In this document: positions 1 to 7,044 of the stretch, piece by piece | How the letters are laid out: each line of letters begins with the position of its first letter | Position numbering within the stretch: position 1 is the stretch's first letter | Virus record (IMG/VR): IMGVR_UViG_3300035670_000526 | Location: 1 to 40,515 of that record | Source of the DNA: a virus | DNA length: 40,515 nt | Reading direction: 5' to 3' (one strand) | The notes under the pieces: model-generated | What the model saw: only the letters and a program-made list of their open reading frames with translations | Database searches by the model: none | Told to the model about the DNA's origin: nothing | Program-made: the position numbers and the translations under genes

Positions 1-75
1 ATCGTGACATAGATTGCCTATTTTTTAGGCACCCCCGCCATTTTGGCAGGCCAACTTGCATATTTTTTAAGCAGC
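1..75 (-). other. Window-edge non-coding stretch with two small hairpins
   Basis: This stretch lies downstream of the HNH stop codon and runs off the left edge. On the plus strand it holds a 6-bp inverted repeat, TGCCTA (15-20) and TAGGCA (26-31), with a five-T loop, and a second small repeat GCCA/TGGC near 38-47. Neither is followed by a clear U-run on the minus strand, so I do not call a terminator. A minus-strand ATG at 61 opens 20 codons to the edge, but it has no Shine-Dalgarno sequence. If the genome is circular, the packaging (cos or pac) region should be near here. Confidence 0.35.
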
Positions 76-420
76 CTAAGATTTTAGCAACCATAGCCCG
101 TCCTTTTTGCACAATTCTTGAGCTTCGATTCTTTGATGGCATTGTCTACAAACCGCAACTAGATTTGACTCCATCAACCGCAAGTCTGGCCGATCCGCGA
201 TCGCTTCCAAATGGTGCACTTCCCTTGCCGCTGTGATCCTGCCTTGATCGTAACATGGCTGGCACAATGGGTTGCATTTGCGGTAGCGCTCCGACAATCG
301 TCTCCAGTCATCACCGTAGCCTCTTTGGTGTGTCGTGACTCTGTTCTTTTTCTTCGCTTTGCAATGGCACCACCTGCCTTCGTAATAGCCGCCGCACTGA
401 TAGCACGCTTGCCTCATCAT
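76..420 (-). CDS. HNH homing-type endonuclease, terminase-associated
   Basis: This 114-residue protein is a small Zn-binding HNH nuclease. An N-terminal zinc-knuckle pattern (CYQC near residues 6-9, CHC near 18-20) precedes the HNH core: a CxxC pair (NPLCQPC), the HH dyad in REVHHLEAI, the Asn in ESNLVAVC, and the final CRQCHQRIE. HNH proteins of this size sit next to the terminase genes in HK97-like phages, where they nick DNA with the terminase during cos-type packaging. Its start overlaps the stop of the upstream tail gene (ATGA; a second ATG follows at 417). It is the last gene before the left edge, and the small terminase is the first complete gene at the right edge, which is the order expected of a circularly permuted map. 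Confidence 0.85.
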   Translation of the reverse strand: MMRQACYQCGGYYEGRWCHCKAKKKNRVTTHQRGYGDDWRRLSERYRKCNPLCQPCYDQGRITAAREVHHLEAIADRPDLRLMESNLVAVCRQCHQRIEAQELCKKDGLWLLKS

Positions 421-1643
421 CCCACCGTTGGAGCGTATCGAACCTCTAGCGTGCCTCTCAAGTAAACTGTTTTCGGTGCGGCCTCATCCCTAAGTACCCA
501 ACCCAATTCCCTCTGCGATGCTGTCGCTGCCGATGGGTATGAAAATGTGACTGTATTGTTATTCGCACCGCTAATCGTGATTGACCCGCTTGCCACCACT
601 GCGACATCGTCGCCAGTTTTTAGATTCTCAAAGATGATCGTTAGCGTCTTCCCGCTGAAATCATAAGGCGTCGTGCCGTCTGCTTGGTATACGCCGATCG
701 ATTGCGAAATAGTTTCGCCAACATAAGCGACAAGCGATGTCGTCTCGCCTCTGCCCGCCGCAACGCCCGATGCCGGTAGCACTGTTACGGTACTGCTTCC
801 GCTTGGTGCTTCCTCAAGAGCCTTTGCCGTAAACCGATCCCCGCTCGAATCCTCCACCAGCCCAATCAGCCTAGCCAGCGCCCTGCCAGCCGACCCGACA
901 ACGCTAAATCCGCTCGTAAGCGCCGACCAAACGCCTAACACAATGTCCGAGATAGCATGAACGTGACTCGTCGGATCGATCAGCACGGTATCACCCGCGA
1001 TCGGTGCCACCGTCAACGCTTCCTCAAGCACGATCGACAACGTGCCGTCGCCGTTGTTTGTCGTCGTGAGAATCGGACTGTTTTGTTCGTTTGCGTTGCC
1101 GCTGTTAAGCCACAAAACAGAATGCTCCAGCGCTCCCGTCGGGTAGTCTGCCCCTGAGATCGTGAACGTCGTCGTCGTCGGTGTCGGGCTCGCTAGAATC
1201 GTGCCTTCGATAACGGCGTTCGACTTGCGGAGAATATCCATCAACTTGCCGAACGTGCCTGCTGTCGTGTGTCCGCTGTAGGCTTCATCCCAAACAGCAT
1301 CGGCAACCTCCGCTGACGTTGGCGGTGCTGTTGCAAGCGAATACCCTGTTTTGTCGTTGACGATCACCGCTTTTGCCGCGTCGTAAACTTGATAGGTCGC
1401 TGTCGTCAACGCCAACGTAACGTAGCCACTTGCCAGAGGAATTATCGGGCTTGTGCCGATCGTTGCTACGTACTGATATTCGCCTGCCGCAACGCTCGTA
1501 AAATCCGCCGCATACGTCCCTTTGCGGTTTGTCGCCTCTGTAGCCGCTGCGTTTGCGACCTCGGTATCCGATCCGACGACAAACAGCCGAAGCGTTACGG
1601 TCTGCGACGGTGCGGCGCGAAATTCGATTGTCTGTGTTGCCAT
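417..1643 (-). CDS. Tail fibre or baseplate-type structural protein
   Basis: The 408-residue protein is rich in Thr, Ser, Val and Ala and has short beta-strand-like repeats. It includes a segment of the type DAVWDEAYSGHTTAGTFG, which recurs in phage tail and baseplate proteins from many environments. The C-terminal ~110 residues (Gly-rich, with G..PYDFSGKTLTI..EN) resemble a BppU-like immunoglobulin-type baseplate domain. I infer a distal-tail or receptor-binding role from composition and from the neighbouring fibre gene. The ATG at 1643 lies one base after the upstream TAA. The distance from the main tail operon (24-30 kb) is unusual: fibre genes are usually beside the tape measure. Confidence 0.6.
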   Translation of the reverse strand: MATQTIEFRAAPSQTVTLRLFVVGSDTEVANAAATEATNRKGTYAADFTSVAAGEYQYVATIGTSPIIPLASGYVTLALTTATYQVYDAAKAVIVNDKTGYSLATAPPTSAEVADAVWDEAYSGHTTAGTFGKLMDILRKSNAVIEGTILASPTPTTTTFTISGADYPTGALEHSVLWLNSGNANEQNSPILTTTNNGDGTLSIVLEEALTVAPIAGDTVLIDPTSHVHAISDIVLGVWSALTSGFSVVGSAGRALARLIGLVEDSSGDRFTAKALEEAPSGSSTVTVLPASGVAAGRGETTSLVAYVGETISQSIGVYQADGTTPYDFSGKTLTIIFENLKTGDDVAVVASGSITISGANNNTVTFSYPSAATASQRELGWVLRDEAAPKTVYLRGTLEVRYAPTVG

Positions 1644-1644
1644 G

Positions 1645-2649
1645 TTAAGTCCCGTAAGCCATTTCGCCGCCGTAAAAAACAGCTTGCCAACGCCAAGTTT
1701 CTCCACTGACTCCAGTTGCCGCAACCTTCAACGATTCGTTTGTGTCGTCAGCGGTCACGCTTATAGAAGTGCCGGCCGCCTCGTCAGTTCCGATCGTGTT
1801 TACGCTTCCAATCAGAGAAGTCGTGTTGCCGACTCTTTTTATGCGCACTTGCCGCATGTACGACGCAACCGACGTTCCATCGCTTTTTGATCCGGTAATA
1901 AAAAGCAAACCTTGCCAAATTGTTCCGGATCTAAGAACTGCCCTGTCCGATCCGTGAATTAAAAGTTCAACTTCCGAATTCGTCGTGGTCTTTCCTGCAA
2001 ATTGCAAACAATGCTGTTGGTTTTCTCCTGGAGTTGCGCCGAAGCCTTCGCCGCCAATAACAAACTGGCCGCGAATATGCGCCCTTGCCGCACGACCGAA
2101 TGCGGCTGAATTTGTCGCACCAGAATCAACCCTTCCGCCAACGCCAAACAAAAACGAACAGTAGCCCGAATTTATACCATAGCCACCTCCGCAAATCGAA
2201 TAAGTGCCACTGCATTGCGACACTTCGCCGAACACAACGCTATTTTGACCTGTTGCACTGCTGCTGACTGCTGACAATGCTGAGGAGTAAAGGCCGCTAA
2301 CGGTGCAACTGTTAGCCGCAAAAGATCCTGAGTGACTGCCAGAAACCGCATTGTTTGATCCAAATGCGGCTGAATCTGCTCCGCTCGCTACACGATCGGC
2401 GGCAGCACGCGACATCTGGAAATCGCTAGCCCTCGCGCCCCTAGCATTGCCTCCGGACGACGCTCCGTCTGGCACTTGTGCCGATATGTAGCCGGTGCCC
2501 TTGGGCGTCAGCGCGATACCGATGTTCGTACCGCTACCCTTCGCCGCAAATTGCACAACGTTGATCGAGTTGTTTGGGCTCGCGGTGTAAATCGCTTGGT
2601 CCCAATTGATGTCTACGATCTGTTGAAAAATGATCGCTTCAGTTGCCAC
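1645..2649 (-). CDS. Fibre protein with YadA/hemagglutinin-type head repeats
   Basis: This 334-residue protein starts at GTG directly after a TAA. Residues ~80-200 are degenerate ~14-residue repeats of the SxAxG type (for example SAAFGSNNAVSGSHSGSFA), as in trimeric autotransporter (YadA/Hep_Hag) heads and some phage fibres. These form left-handed beta-rolls in trimers. The C-terminal ~110 residues (from about QHCLQFAGKTTTNSEVELLI) look like a globular beta domain suitable for binding. I infer a trimeric host-recognition fibre. No catalytic motif is visible. It is followed one base later by the second fibre-like gene. Confidence 0.65.
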   Translation of the reverse strand: MATEAIIFQQIVDINWDQAIYTASPNNSINVVQFAAKGSGTNIGIALTPKGTGYISAQVPDGASSGGNARGARASDFQMSRAAADRVASGADSAAFGSNNAVSGSHSGSFAANSCTVSGLYSSALSAVSSSATGQNSVVFGEVSQCSGTYSICGGGYGINSGYCSFLFGVGGRVDSGATNSAAFGRAARAHIRGQFVIGGEGFGATPGENQQHCLQFAGKTTTNSEVELLIHGSDRAVLRSGTIWQGLLFITGSKSDGTSVASYMRQVRIKRVGNTTSLIGSVNTIGTDEAAGTSISVTADDTNESLKVAATGVSGETWRWQAVFYGGEMAYGT

Positions 2650-2763
2650 TTATCGACCTTTTGAAAAAAACCAAACAGCGATCGCTACCGGCACTGCTAT
2701 TGCCAGTGGAGTCCACCACGGAACGGACGACTCGATACAGACTCGAAGATCGTTGAACGTCAT
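2650..2763 (-). CDS. 37-residue single-span membrane protein
   Basis: This very small gene starts at an ATG overlapping the upstream stop (ATGA) and ends at a TAA abutting the next gene's GTG. The N-terminal part is polar (MTFNDLRVCIESS). It is followed by one hydrophobic span (PWWTPLAIAVPVAIAVWFF) and a basic tail SKGR, as expected of a single transmembrane helix. Tight coupling on both sides argues that it is translated. I cannot assign a function. It could be a small lysis or membrane-perturbing protein like those in the neighbouring membrane-gene cluster. Confidence 0.6.
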   Translation of the reverse strand: MTFNDLRVCIESSVPWWTPLAIAVPVAIAVWFFSKGR

Positions 2764-3275
2764 TGCATCGACCCCCATATCTGCGTCATAACGACCCCGG
2801 CATCGTCGCCTTGCTTGTACGATTCGCCGAATTGTGCACCCGCTGTACGTGCCTTTTGGCGGTGAATCTTTTCCGATTCGTCGGTCTTTCGCTTATCAAC
2901 GTCGCCGATCGTCGGTTGTGCCGTGAAGCCCTCATAGGTCCAACGTGGCTTTCGCTCTACGCCCCAATCTCGCATGATCGCGACCCGTTCGTCGGTAAAA
3001 GTGTCGGGCTCCATCGCCCCAAGTTGCGTCAGCATTGTTTGCGTCTGCGGATCCCCAAAATCTAGCCCGTTTGCCATCTGGTCGGCAACGTCGCCAAATC
3101 CGATTTGCCTGAGCTTGCCAAGCATACCGCCCCAGCCGCTTAAGCCCGGACCAAACGCCCCAAGCCCTCGTGCACCCGTCGCCCACGCTTCCGCCATTGG
3201 CCTTCGCCGCTCGACGATTTCGAGTAGTTGGTTCAATATCGAAACGGTCGGTTGTGTCCAGTCGATGGGGTTCAT
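2760..3275 (-). CDS. Hypothetical protein, 171 residues
   Basis: I do not recognise the family. The protein begins with an amphipathic segment (IDWTQPTVSILNQLLEIVERR), continues with a Gly-rich region around residues 35-55, and ends in a charged helical part rich in K, D and Q. There is no signal peptide or membrane span. It lies between small membrane-protein genes and the fibre genes, and it overlaps the 37-residue gene by four bases. No good Shine-Dalgarno sequence precedes the ATG. A structural or tail-accessory role is possible but not shown. Confidence 0.6.
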   Translation of the reverse strand: MNPIDWTQPTVSILNQLLEIVERRRPMAEAWATGARGLGAFGPGLSGWGGMLGKLRQIGFGDVADQMANGLDFGDPQTQTMLTQLGAMEPDTFTDERVAIMRDWGVERKPRWTYEGFTAQPTIGDVDKRKTDESEKIHRQKARTAGAQFGESYKQGDDAGVVMTQIWGSMQ

Positions 3276-3308
3276 AATGCGGCGGGGCTTGTAGGCGGGA
3301 GGGTCGGT

Positions 3309-3479
3309 CTAAAGCTTATTGCTTATTTTCTGAATGCAGACTGCAAGCTCAAGCAAAAAGTTCCTTTCGGCTTCTGCTTTTTTACGCTGCTCTTTCCATT
3401 GCTCACGCAGCCAATACGACTGCCAAGCAATCACACCGGAGGCGACGGCAAGCACAAAAACAATCGTATAAAGCGGCAT
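3309..3479 (-). CDS. Small membrane protein with coiled coil, spanin-like
   Basis: This 56-residue protein has an N-terminal membrane helix (MPLYTIVFVLAVASGVIAW) followed by a charged helix with heptad character (LREQWKEQRKKAEAERNFLLEL). That is the topology of a very short inner-membrane spanin. The ATG at 3479 is preceded by GAGG about eight bases upstream. A longer reading with an in-frame upstream ATG is possible but lacks a ribosome site. The lysis role is inferred from topology and from neighbours. Confidence 0.6.
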   Translation of the reverse strand: MPLYTIVFVLAVASGVIAWQSYWLREQWKEQRKKAEAERNFLLELAVCIQKISNKL

Positions 3480-3481
3480 GA

Positions 3482-3610
3482 TTATGACCTCGGAGGAGCG
3501 TTGAAAAGCCAACGAAGGTAATCATCCAAAGTTATCGCTATCTGCCAAGGGTCCGGCCCCGTAATTAGAGGCTCGAAAACCAGTCGGTACATCAGCTCCA
3601 TATATTCCAT
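3482..3610 (-). CDS. 42-residue protein with strong ribosome site
   Basis: The ATG at 3610 is preceded by AAGGAGGG with good spacing, one of the best Shine-Dalgarno sequences in the window. The product is short, acidic to neutral and amphipathic (MEYMELMYRLVFEPLITG, then DDYLRWLFN). Most of it lies inside the 59-residue reading frame at 3522-3701, in a different frame. I do not recognise a family. Confidence 0.55.
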   Translation of the reverse strand: MEYMELMYRLVFEPLITGPDPWQIAITLDDYLRWLFNAPPRS

Positions 3611-3701
3611 CGCAAACCCTCCTTGGTCGCGGTGCATAAACGACGACGCTCACGGCCGCTGTCGCACCACACAACACAAACAGAAACAACACATCCATCA
3701 T
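3522..3701 (-). CDS. 59-residue protein with N-terminal hydrophobic segment, overlapped gene
   Basis: The ATG ATG pair at 3701/3698 overlaps the upstream stop (TGATG-type coupling). The N-terminus is strongly hydrophobic (MMDVLFLFVLCGATAAVSVVV) and then basic (PRPRRVC), like a signal or anchor sequence. The polar tail is encoded by the same DNA that carries the 42-residue gene in another frame. The Cys in the hydrophobic segment lacks a canonical lipobox, so lipoprotein processing is doubtful. Nested membrane genes of this sort recall Rz/Rz1 pairs, but no homology is visible. Confidence 0.45.
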   Translation of the reverse strand: MMDVLFLFVLCGATAAVSVVVYAPRPRRVCDGIYGADVPTGFRASNYGAGPLADSDNFG

Positions 3702-4000
3702 CGGACCTCGGAGGGTGAGGATTTGGCGGGGAGTCGATCACGCATCAACTCAATAAACAGTTCGCGGTCTTTGTCGTGTGACTCGACCATTTTCGTTATG
3801 GCCTCGTTTTGTCTTGTAACGAGGTCGCTTATTCGTTGTGCAATTTCTTCGCTTCGCTTCTTGTCGACTTCGGGAATCAGCACGACCATGCTATAGGCAA
3901 GGAATCCCAAAATACAAAAAAGCAAAATCGTTGGCACGCCCTGTTGAGCAATCCAAGCCGCGACTAGCTTTTTCGTGTCGTTATCTAGTGGCAGGTTCAT
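3698..4000 (-). CDS. Membrane protein with C-terminal coiled coil (holin or spanin-like)
   Basis: The 100-residue product has a polar N-terminus, one strong membrane helix around residues 22-44 (PTILLFCILGFLAYSMVVLI) and a charged helix with heptads to the end (KKRSEEIAQRISDL...). The start is the ATG at 4000, which overlaps the previous stop (ATGA) and has AGGGGGG upstream. The single span plus coiled coil fits an i-spanin or a phage membrane-accessory protein. It belongs to a run of at least nine small membrane genes. Confidence 0.6.
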   Translation of the reverse strand: MNLPLDNDTKKLVAAWIAQQGVPTILLFCILGFLAYSMVVLIPEVDKKRSEEIAQRISDLVTRQNEAITKMVESHDKDRELFIELMRDRLPAKSSPSEVR

Positions 4001-4449
4001 TTCGTCCCCCCTGCCACGGACGGCAAACCCGTCTGCATGCTTCGCGGTTGTGGCGGTGTCGTCCGTGACAAGAGAGACGTTAGCGTTGATAGGCTGAGAT
4101 GCCCGTTGTGGATCGTCCATGTCCCACGCTCAAAAACGTAAAAACGAAACTCAGTTGAGCCCTCAAGATCAATCGTCTGAATTCGCCAGCCTTTTGCTAC
4201 CAATGCGGCCCCTTCGCTGCTCATCCATCGCACCATCTGCGGTCCTTGAGCATCGCACACGACAACGATCGTCGATCGATCAATCGGTGCTCGGTATGAG
4301 TCGCTGCGATCCTCGTACCTCGGCAGGGTCGGCACGTCTTCGACTAATTGCTCGATCGGTGCCGTCTCGCCATTGCGAAAGCCGACCGATGCGACGGACC
4401 AAGCCGCAAGAGCGATTGCCAGAATTATGAATGCGTCCCTGCGATCCAA
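3997..4449 (-). CDS. Membrane-anchored protein, possibly thioredoxin-fold without the Cys pair
   Basis: The product has an N-terminal anchor (AFIILAIALAAWSVASVGF) and a periplasm-type domain of about 120 residues. Its order of elements (STIVVVCDAQGPQMVRWM, then a helix, then WRIQTIDL, FRFYVFERGTWTIHNG) recalls a thioredoxin-like fold, but the site where CxxC would lie has only one Cys. That fold call is tentative. Two TTG starts are possible: 4455 overlaps the previous TGA, whereas 4449 has GGAG at seven bases and is preferred here. Confidence 0.5.
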   Translation of the reverse strand: MDRRDAFIILAIALAAWSVASVGFRNGETAPIEQLVEDVPTLPRYEDRSDSYRAPIDRSTIVVVCDAQGPQMVRWMSSEGAALVAKGWRIQTIDLEGSTEFRFYVFERGTWTIHNGHLSLSTLTSLLSRTTPPQPRSMQTGLPSVAGGTK

Positions 4450-4451
4450 CG

Positions 4452-4607
4452 TCAATCTCCGATTAAATCTTCATCAATGTAAACGTATGGAATTGCTGGG
4501 CCTTTCGGGCGATATGAATCTTCCAATTCTTTGTAATAAATTGACGCCACAGTCATGCAAAGTGCAATCACAACGCAAATAGCGGCTTCAATGTTTTCGC
4601 GATCCAC
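4452..4607 (-). CDS. 51-residue single-span membrane protein
   Basis: This small gene starts at GTG one base after the upstream TAG and ends in a TGA overlapping the next gene's TTG. The sequence has a short charged N-terminus, a hydrophobic span (AAICVVIALCMTVASIYY) and an acidic tail (YIDEDLIGD). Coupling to both neighbours supports expression. No family is recognised. It is one of the membrane-cluster proteins. Confidence 0.55.
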   Translation of the reverse strand: MDRENIEAAICVVIALCMTVASIYYKELEDSYRPKGPAIPYVYIDEDLIGD

Positions 4608-4608
4608 T

Positions 4609-5025
4609 CTAGTCTCCGATTATCGGCGTCCCGTCCACGCTCGTCTCTTCGCCTCTCAATTCACGATCGGCCTGCAGCATCAACGCCAACGCCTTCGCCG
4701 CTTTGGGATCGGCAAACGGCCCGCCGCGTTGTTCGTCTTCAAGCCGTGTAATCGTAAGGCGGATCACGTCGCTAGGCGTTGCCCCGCCGTCGCCGCGCCA
4801 GTGAATGCGGACGACTTGCTGCCCGTCTCTGACTACTTCGCCGAATCCGCTGCCGTCGGGACGCTTCGATGTTCTTAGTTCGGTTGTCACTGTTTTTCGC
4901 TCCCAGTTTTCGCCCCAGTTGTTCACCCATTGCGGTGCCGGCGCCTTTTTCGAATTAGTGCGAAACCAGTCCGCCACGGCTTCGTCGTACTGAAGTTGCT
5001 TAGGTTTGATTGCGAATTTAATCAT
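4609..5025 (-). CDS. Hypothetical protein, 138 residues
   Basis: This soluble-looking protein has an N-terminal basic and aromatic region, two Trp-rich stretches (WVNNWGENWER) and a helical C-terminus (AAKALALMLQADRELRG). The start overlaps the peptidase stop (ATGA), so it is translated right after the cysteine peptidase. It could be a partner or inhibitor of that peptidase, as small genes coupled to proteases often are, but nothing in the sequence proves this. Confidence 0.6.
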   Translation of the reverse strand: MIKFAIKPKQLQYDEAVADWFRTNSKKAPAPQWVNNWGENWERKTVTTELRTSKRPDGSGFGEVVRDGQQVVRIHWRGDGGATPSDVIRLTITRLEDEQRGGPFADPKAAKALALMLQADRELRGEETSVDGTPIIGD

Positions 5026-5849
5026 GCCGCTAGTACCAATGGGCTAACCCGTTGAATTGCAATCTGTTCAGATGCTCGCGCTTTGCTCTCAGTCAAGATT
5101 CCGCACCCTTGCTGGCCCCACGTAATCTTCCAGGAGTTTACAAACTTTATCCCGAATAAGCCACCATCTAAAATCATGGCACGGACGGCATAGACAAGAT
5201 GGCCCCACCAATCTAGCCCGATCGTCACTGGTCGCGGCCACTTCGGGTCAGTCAATACGCTGATCAGTGCAAACAAGTCTTTTTGCGGTAGCTCAAGCGA
5301 TTGGGTAACTTTGTATCGTGCCGCATTTTCCTGCACTTCGCGTCGGTCCCAGTTGCTCATTTTGGCTTCATGCCCTGGCCACAATGACGCTTCGACAATG
5401 CCCCATTGCTCAATGTACCGAAGTGCTTCCTCAGCCCACCCGCCCTGATTGCGGCCTTGCTTGCCGCGGTAGGCTGTCGGAAATGGGTTTAGCTTTGGGG
5501 CCTTTACGCCGGTCATTGCGTAGGATGTTAATGCCGCACCAGTACAGCCATAAAACCAGCAGTATCCCCATTGGTCTTGATCAAGCACATCGACTTCGCC
5601 TGCGATCCGCCAATCGTCTGGCGTCGCCTTGTTTTCGTCGGCCCTCTTAATGCGATCGCGAAGCTTGTTCCTGTCGCTTTCGTATTGGTACTGATAGAGC
5701 GGCCGCGATGCTGAGCCAAACGGTGCAGCCGCGTAATCCCTCGACACCATCCCGAAGCTGTAGCCTTCTTGCCGCCATTGATCGACAAACTTGCTGGCGT
5801 TGCCGTCGTCGATTATCAGCGGGTTCGATCCAAGGTCGCTCAAATACAT
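5022..5849 (-). CDS. Papain-like (C1 family) cysteine peptidase
   Basis: The 275-residue product carries all the landmarks of papain. The oxyanion Gln is at ~91, six residues before catalytic Cys97 in QDQWGYCW. His217 lies in WGHLVYAV, Asn238 in NSW, followed by the WGxxGxG-like TWGQQGCG. It has no signal peptide and no propeptide of usual length, although ~85 residues precede the active site. The chosen ATG overlaps the upstream stop (TGATG); an in-frame ATG at 5888 would add 13 residues. It lies in the membrane/lysis module, where an endolysin would be expected, and follows a membrane thioredoxin-like gene. Hydrolysis of protein in the host envelope or proteolytic virion processing are both possible. 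Confidence 0.85.
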   Translation of the reverse strand: MYLSDLGSNPLIIDDGNASKFVDQWRQEGYSFGMVSRDYAAAPFGSASRPLYQYQYESDRNKLRDRIKRADENKATPDDWRIAGEVDVLDQDQWGYCWFYGCTGAALTSYAMTGVKAPKLNPFPTAYRGKQGRNQGGWAEEALRYIEQWGIVEASLWPGHEAKMSNWDRREVQENAARYKVTQSLELPQKDLFALISVLTDPKWPRPVTIGLDWWGHLVYAVRAMILDGGLFGIKFVNSWKITWGQQGCGILTESKARASEQIAIQRVSPLVLAA

Positions 5850-6187
5850 CACCGCCCCCACCGAAAGAATCCAACCCGCTCCGTCCATCGTCGCCCGTCA
5901 AAGATTCGCGTCGTTGGGTACTGCTTAGCCGGAAGCTCAACGATCGTTGTTTCGTAACCTGCTTCGCGTGCTTGAGGTAGCGTCTCCCGCTTGAGTTGTT
6001 CGCACGGTGCACAGCCCTGTTTCGAAATCATAATCACCGCCCGCCCGCTGACTTCGATTCCCGTAACGGGATCGCGGACAAGCTTTGCGGCCTGTCGCGT
6101 TTCGGCGGGTGGATTGTTCCAAAACAGCAAGCCGCAAAAAACTAAAGCTATCACGATTATCACTCCATCGATTCGTTGTTTTTCCAT
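5849..6187 (-). CDS. Membrane-anchored thioredoxin-like protein (CAPC)
   Basis: This 112-residue protein has an N-terminal membrane helix (GVIIVIALVFCGLLFW) and a thioredoxin-like domain. In the domain a beta strand (RAVIMISKQG) leads into CAPC, the CxxC redox pair, then a helix (EQLKRETLPQAREAGY), a strand, and a PTTRIF segment containing the position of the cis-Pro. It would face the periplasm or equivalent compartment. The next gene, the cysteine peptidase, starts inside its stop codon, so the two are co-translated. A plausible role is keeping the peptidase Cys reduced, or disulfide handling during lysis. Both are inference. Confidence 0.75.
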   Translation of the reverse strand: MEKQRIDGVIIVIALVFCGLLFWNNPPAETRQAAKLVRDPVTGIEVSGRAVIMISKQGCAPCEQLKRETLPQAREAGYETTIVELPAKQYPTTRIFDGRRWTERVGFFRWGR

Positions 6188-6481
6188 TTATGCAAACATG
6201 CACAAGCAGTTGTTTTCTCCGTCGTACATGACACCACATCTCGACAATTCAATTATTTCATCGTCGCTTAAGAGTGCGATTTGATCGTCTTCAATATCAA
6301 GGTAGATTTTGTCGTGCTCTGCGGCTGAAACAATGTCTTTTTTGCCAGGGAAAAGCCTGTCAAGCAAAAGAAACGCGTGTAAGTCCGGTCGGTTGCTTCG
6401 CTTGTTTTGCACTTTTTCAAAACCAAGAAACTCGCTATCTCCAATCGATTCCCATCTTTCTTCAATTATTTCAATATCCAT
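6188..6481 (-). CDS. Hypothetical acidic protein, 97 residues
   Basis: This acidic protein has many Asp/Glu and ends in a Cys-containing tail (SRCGVMYDGENNCLCMFA). No signal, span or known motif is visible. The ATG at 6481 is used here; a GTG at 6484 is immediately upstream in frame. The stop is directly followed by the thioredoxin-like gene's ATG. Function unknown. Confidence 0.55.
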   Translation of the reverse strand: MDIEIIEERWESIGDSEFLGFEKVQNKRSNRPDLHAFLLLDRLFPGKKDIVSAAEHDKIYLDIEDDQIALLSDDEIIELSRCGVMYDGENNCLCMFA

Positions 6482-6484
6482 CAC

Positions 6485-6664
6485 TCATTCCATTTCGCTA
6501 ATCGTTCGCTCAAAAGCAACTAACGCCGCCCCGGCTATCTGGTTAATCCGCTTATTATTTTTCTTGCTTGCTGGCCCGCTGCTAAGCGTCCGAACATCGA
6601 TCAAAGCCCGGACTAGGTCGGCGACGGTCGGCGGTAGAGCGTCTAGCAGTTCGTCGGGGCTTAT
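6485..6664 (-). CDS. Small hypothetical protein, 59 residues, possible AUA start
   Basis: An open frame fills the gap between two genes and has protein-like composition: an acidic helix (PDELLDALPPTVADLVRALID), a basic Lys/Asn stretch and a C-terminal helix. It has no ATG, GTG or TTG near its 5' end. The frame begins after a TGA at about 6690. The codon ATA at 6664 overlaps the upstream TAA, exactly as ATG does at other junctions here, and AGGA lies about 11 bases upstream. A CTG at 6649 is the other candidate. The frame ends one base before the GTG/ATG of the next gene. I think it is real, but the start is uncertain. Confidence 0.5.
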   Translation of the reverse strand: MSPDELLDALPPTVADLVRALIDVRTLSSGPASKKNNKRINQIAGAALVAFERTISEME

Positions 6665-7044
6665 CTTTCGATCATCCTGATAGCGTCGTCAATCCGCGAT
6701 GGTATCGCTTCCACCCGCACCGATCCGCCTTTCGCGATCGCCATTGCCGGCGGGTTGCTGATCTTGTTTCTGAGTTGCTGCCAGATGCCCAAACCGTCGA
6801 AGCTATCGCGAACATCCTGCTTCCGATACTGCCCGCCCGCTGCTTTTACGCTCTCAAGCAATCGCAACGAATTGACCACCGCTCCCTGTTCCGACGTGAT
6901 TGCCTCCGGTCGGCTGCCATCCTCAAGTACAAGCACGTACAATCCATCATCGGCGATGTCGCGGCCGATCGCACCGCCCGACCGCATCCACGCGGCAACG
7001 GCAAGCAACAACAGAGCTAAGCCGATTCGCTGCCTGCTTGTCAC
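6661..7044 (-). CDS. Membrane-anchored or exported protein, 127 residues
   Basis: A GTG start overlaps the upstream TGA (GTGA). The product has an N-terminal hydrophobic segment (IGLALLLLAVAAWM) and a soluble domain beginning GLYVLVLEDGSRPEAIT, followed by a helix and PPAMAIAKGGSVRVEAI. The strand-helix-strand order and a PPAM segment at the place of a thioredoxin cis-Pro loop suggest a distant thioredoxin-like fold without Cys. This is weak. It belongs to the run of membrane genes ahead of the peptidase. Confidence 0.55.
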   Translation of the reverse strand: MTSRQRIGLALLLLAVAAWMRSGGAIGRDIADDGLYVLVLEDGSRPEAITSEQGAVVNSLRLLESVKAAGGQYRKQDVRDSFDGLGIWQQLRNKISNPPAMAIAKGGSVRVEAIPSRIDDAIRMIER

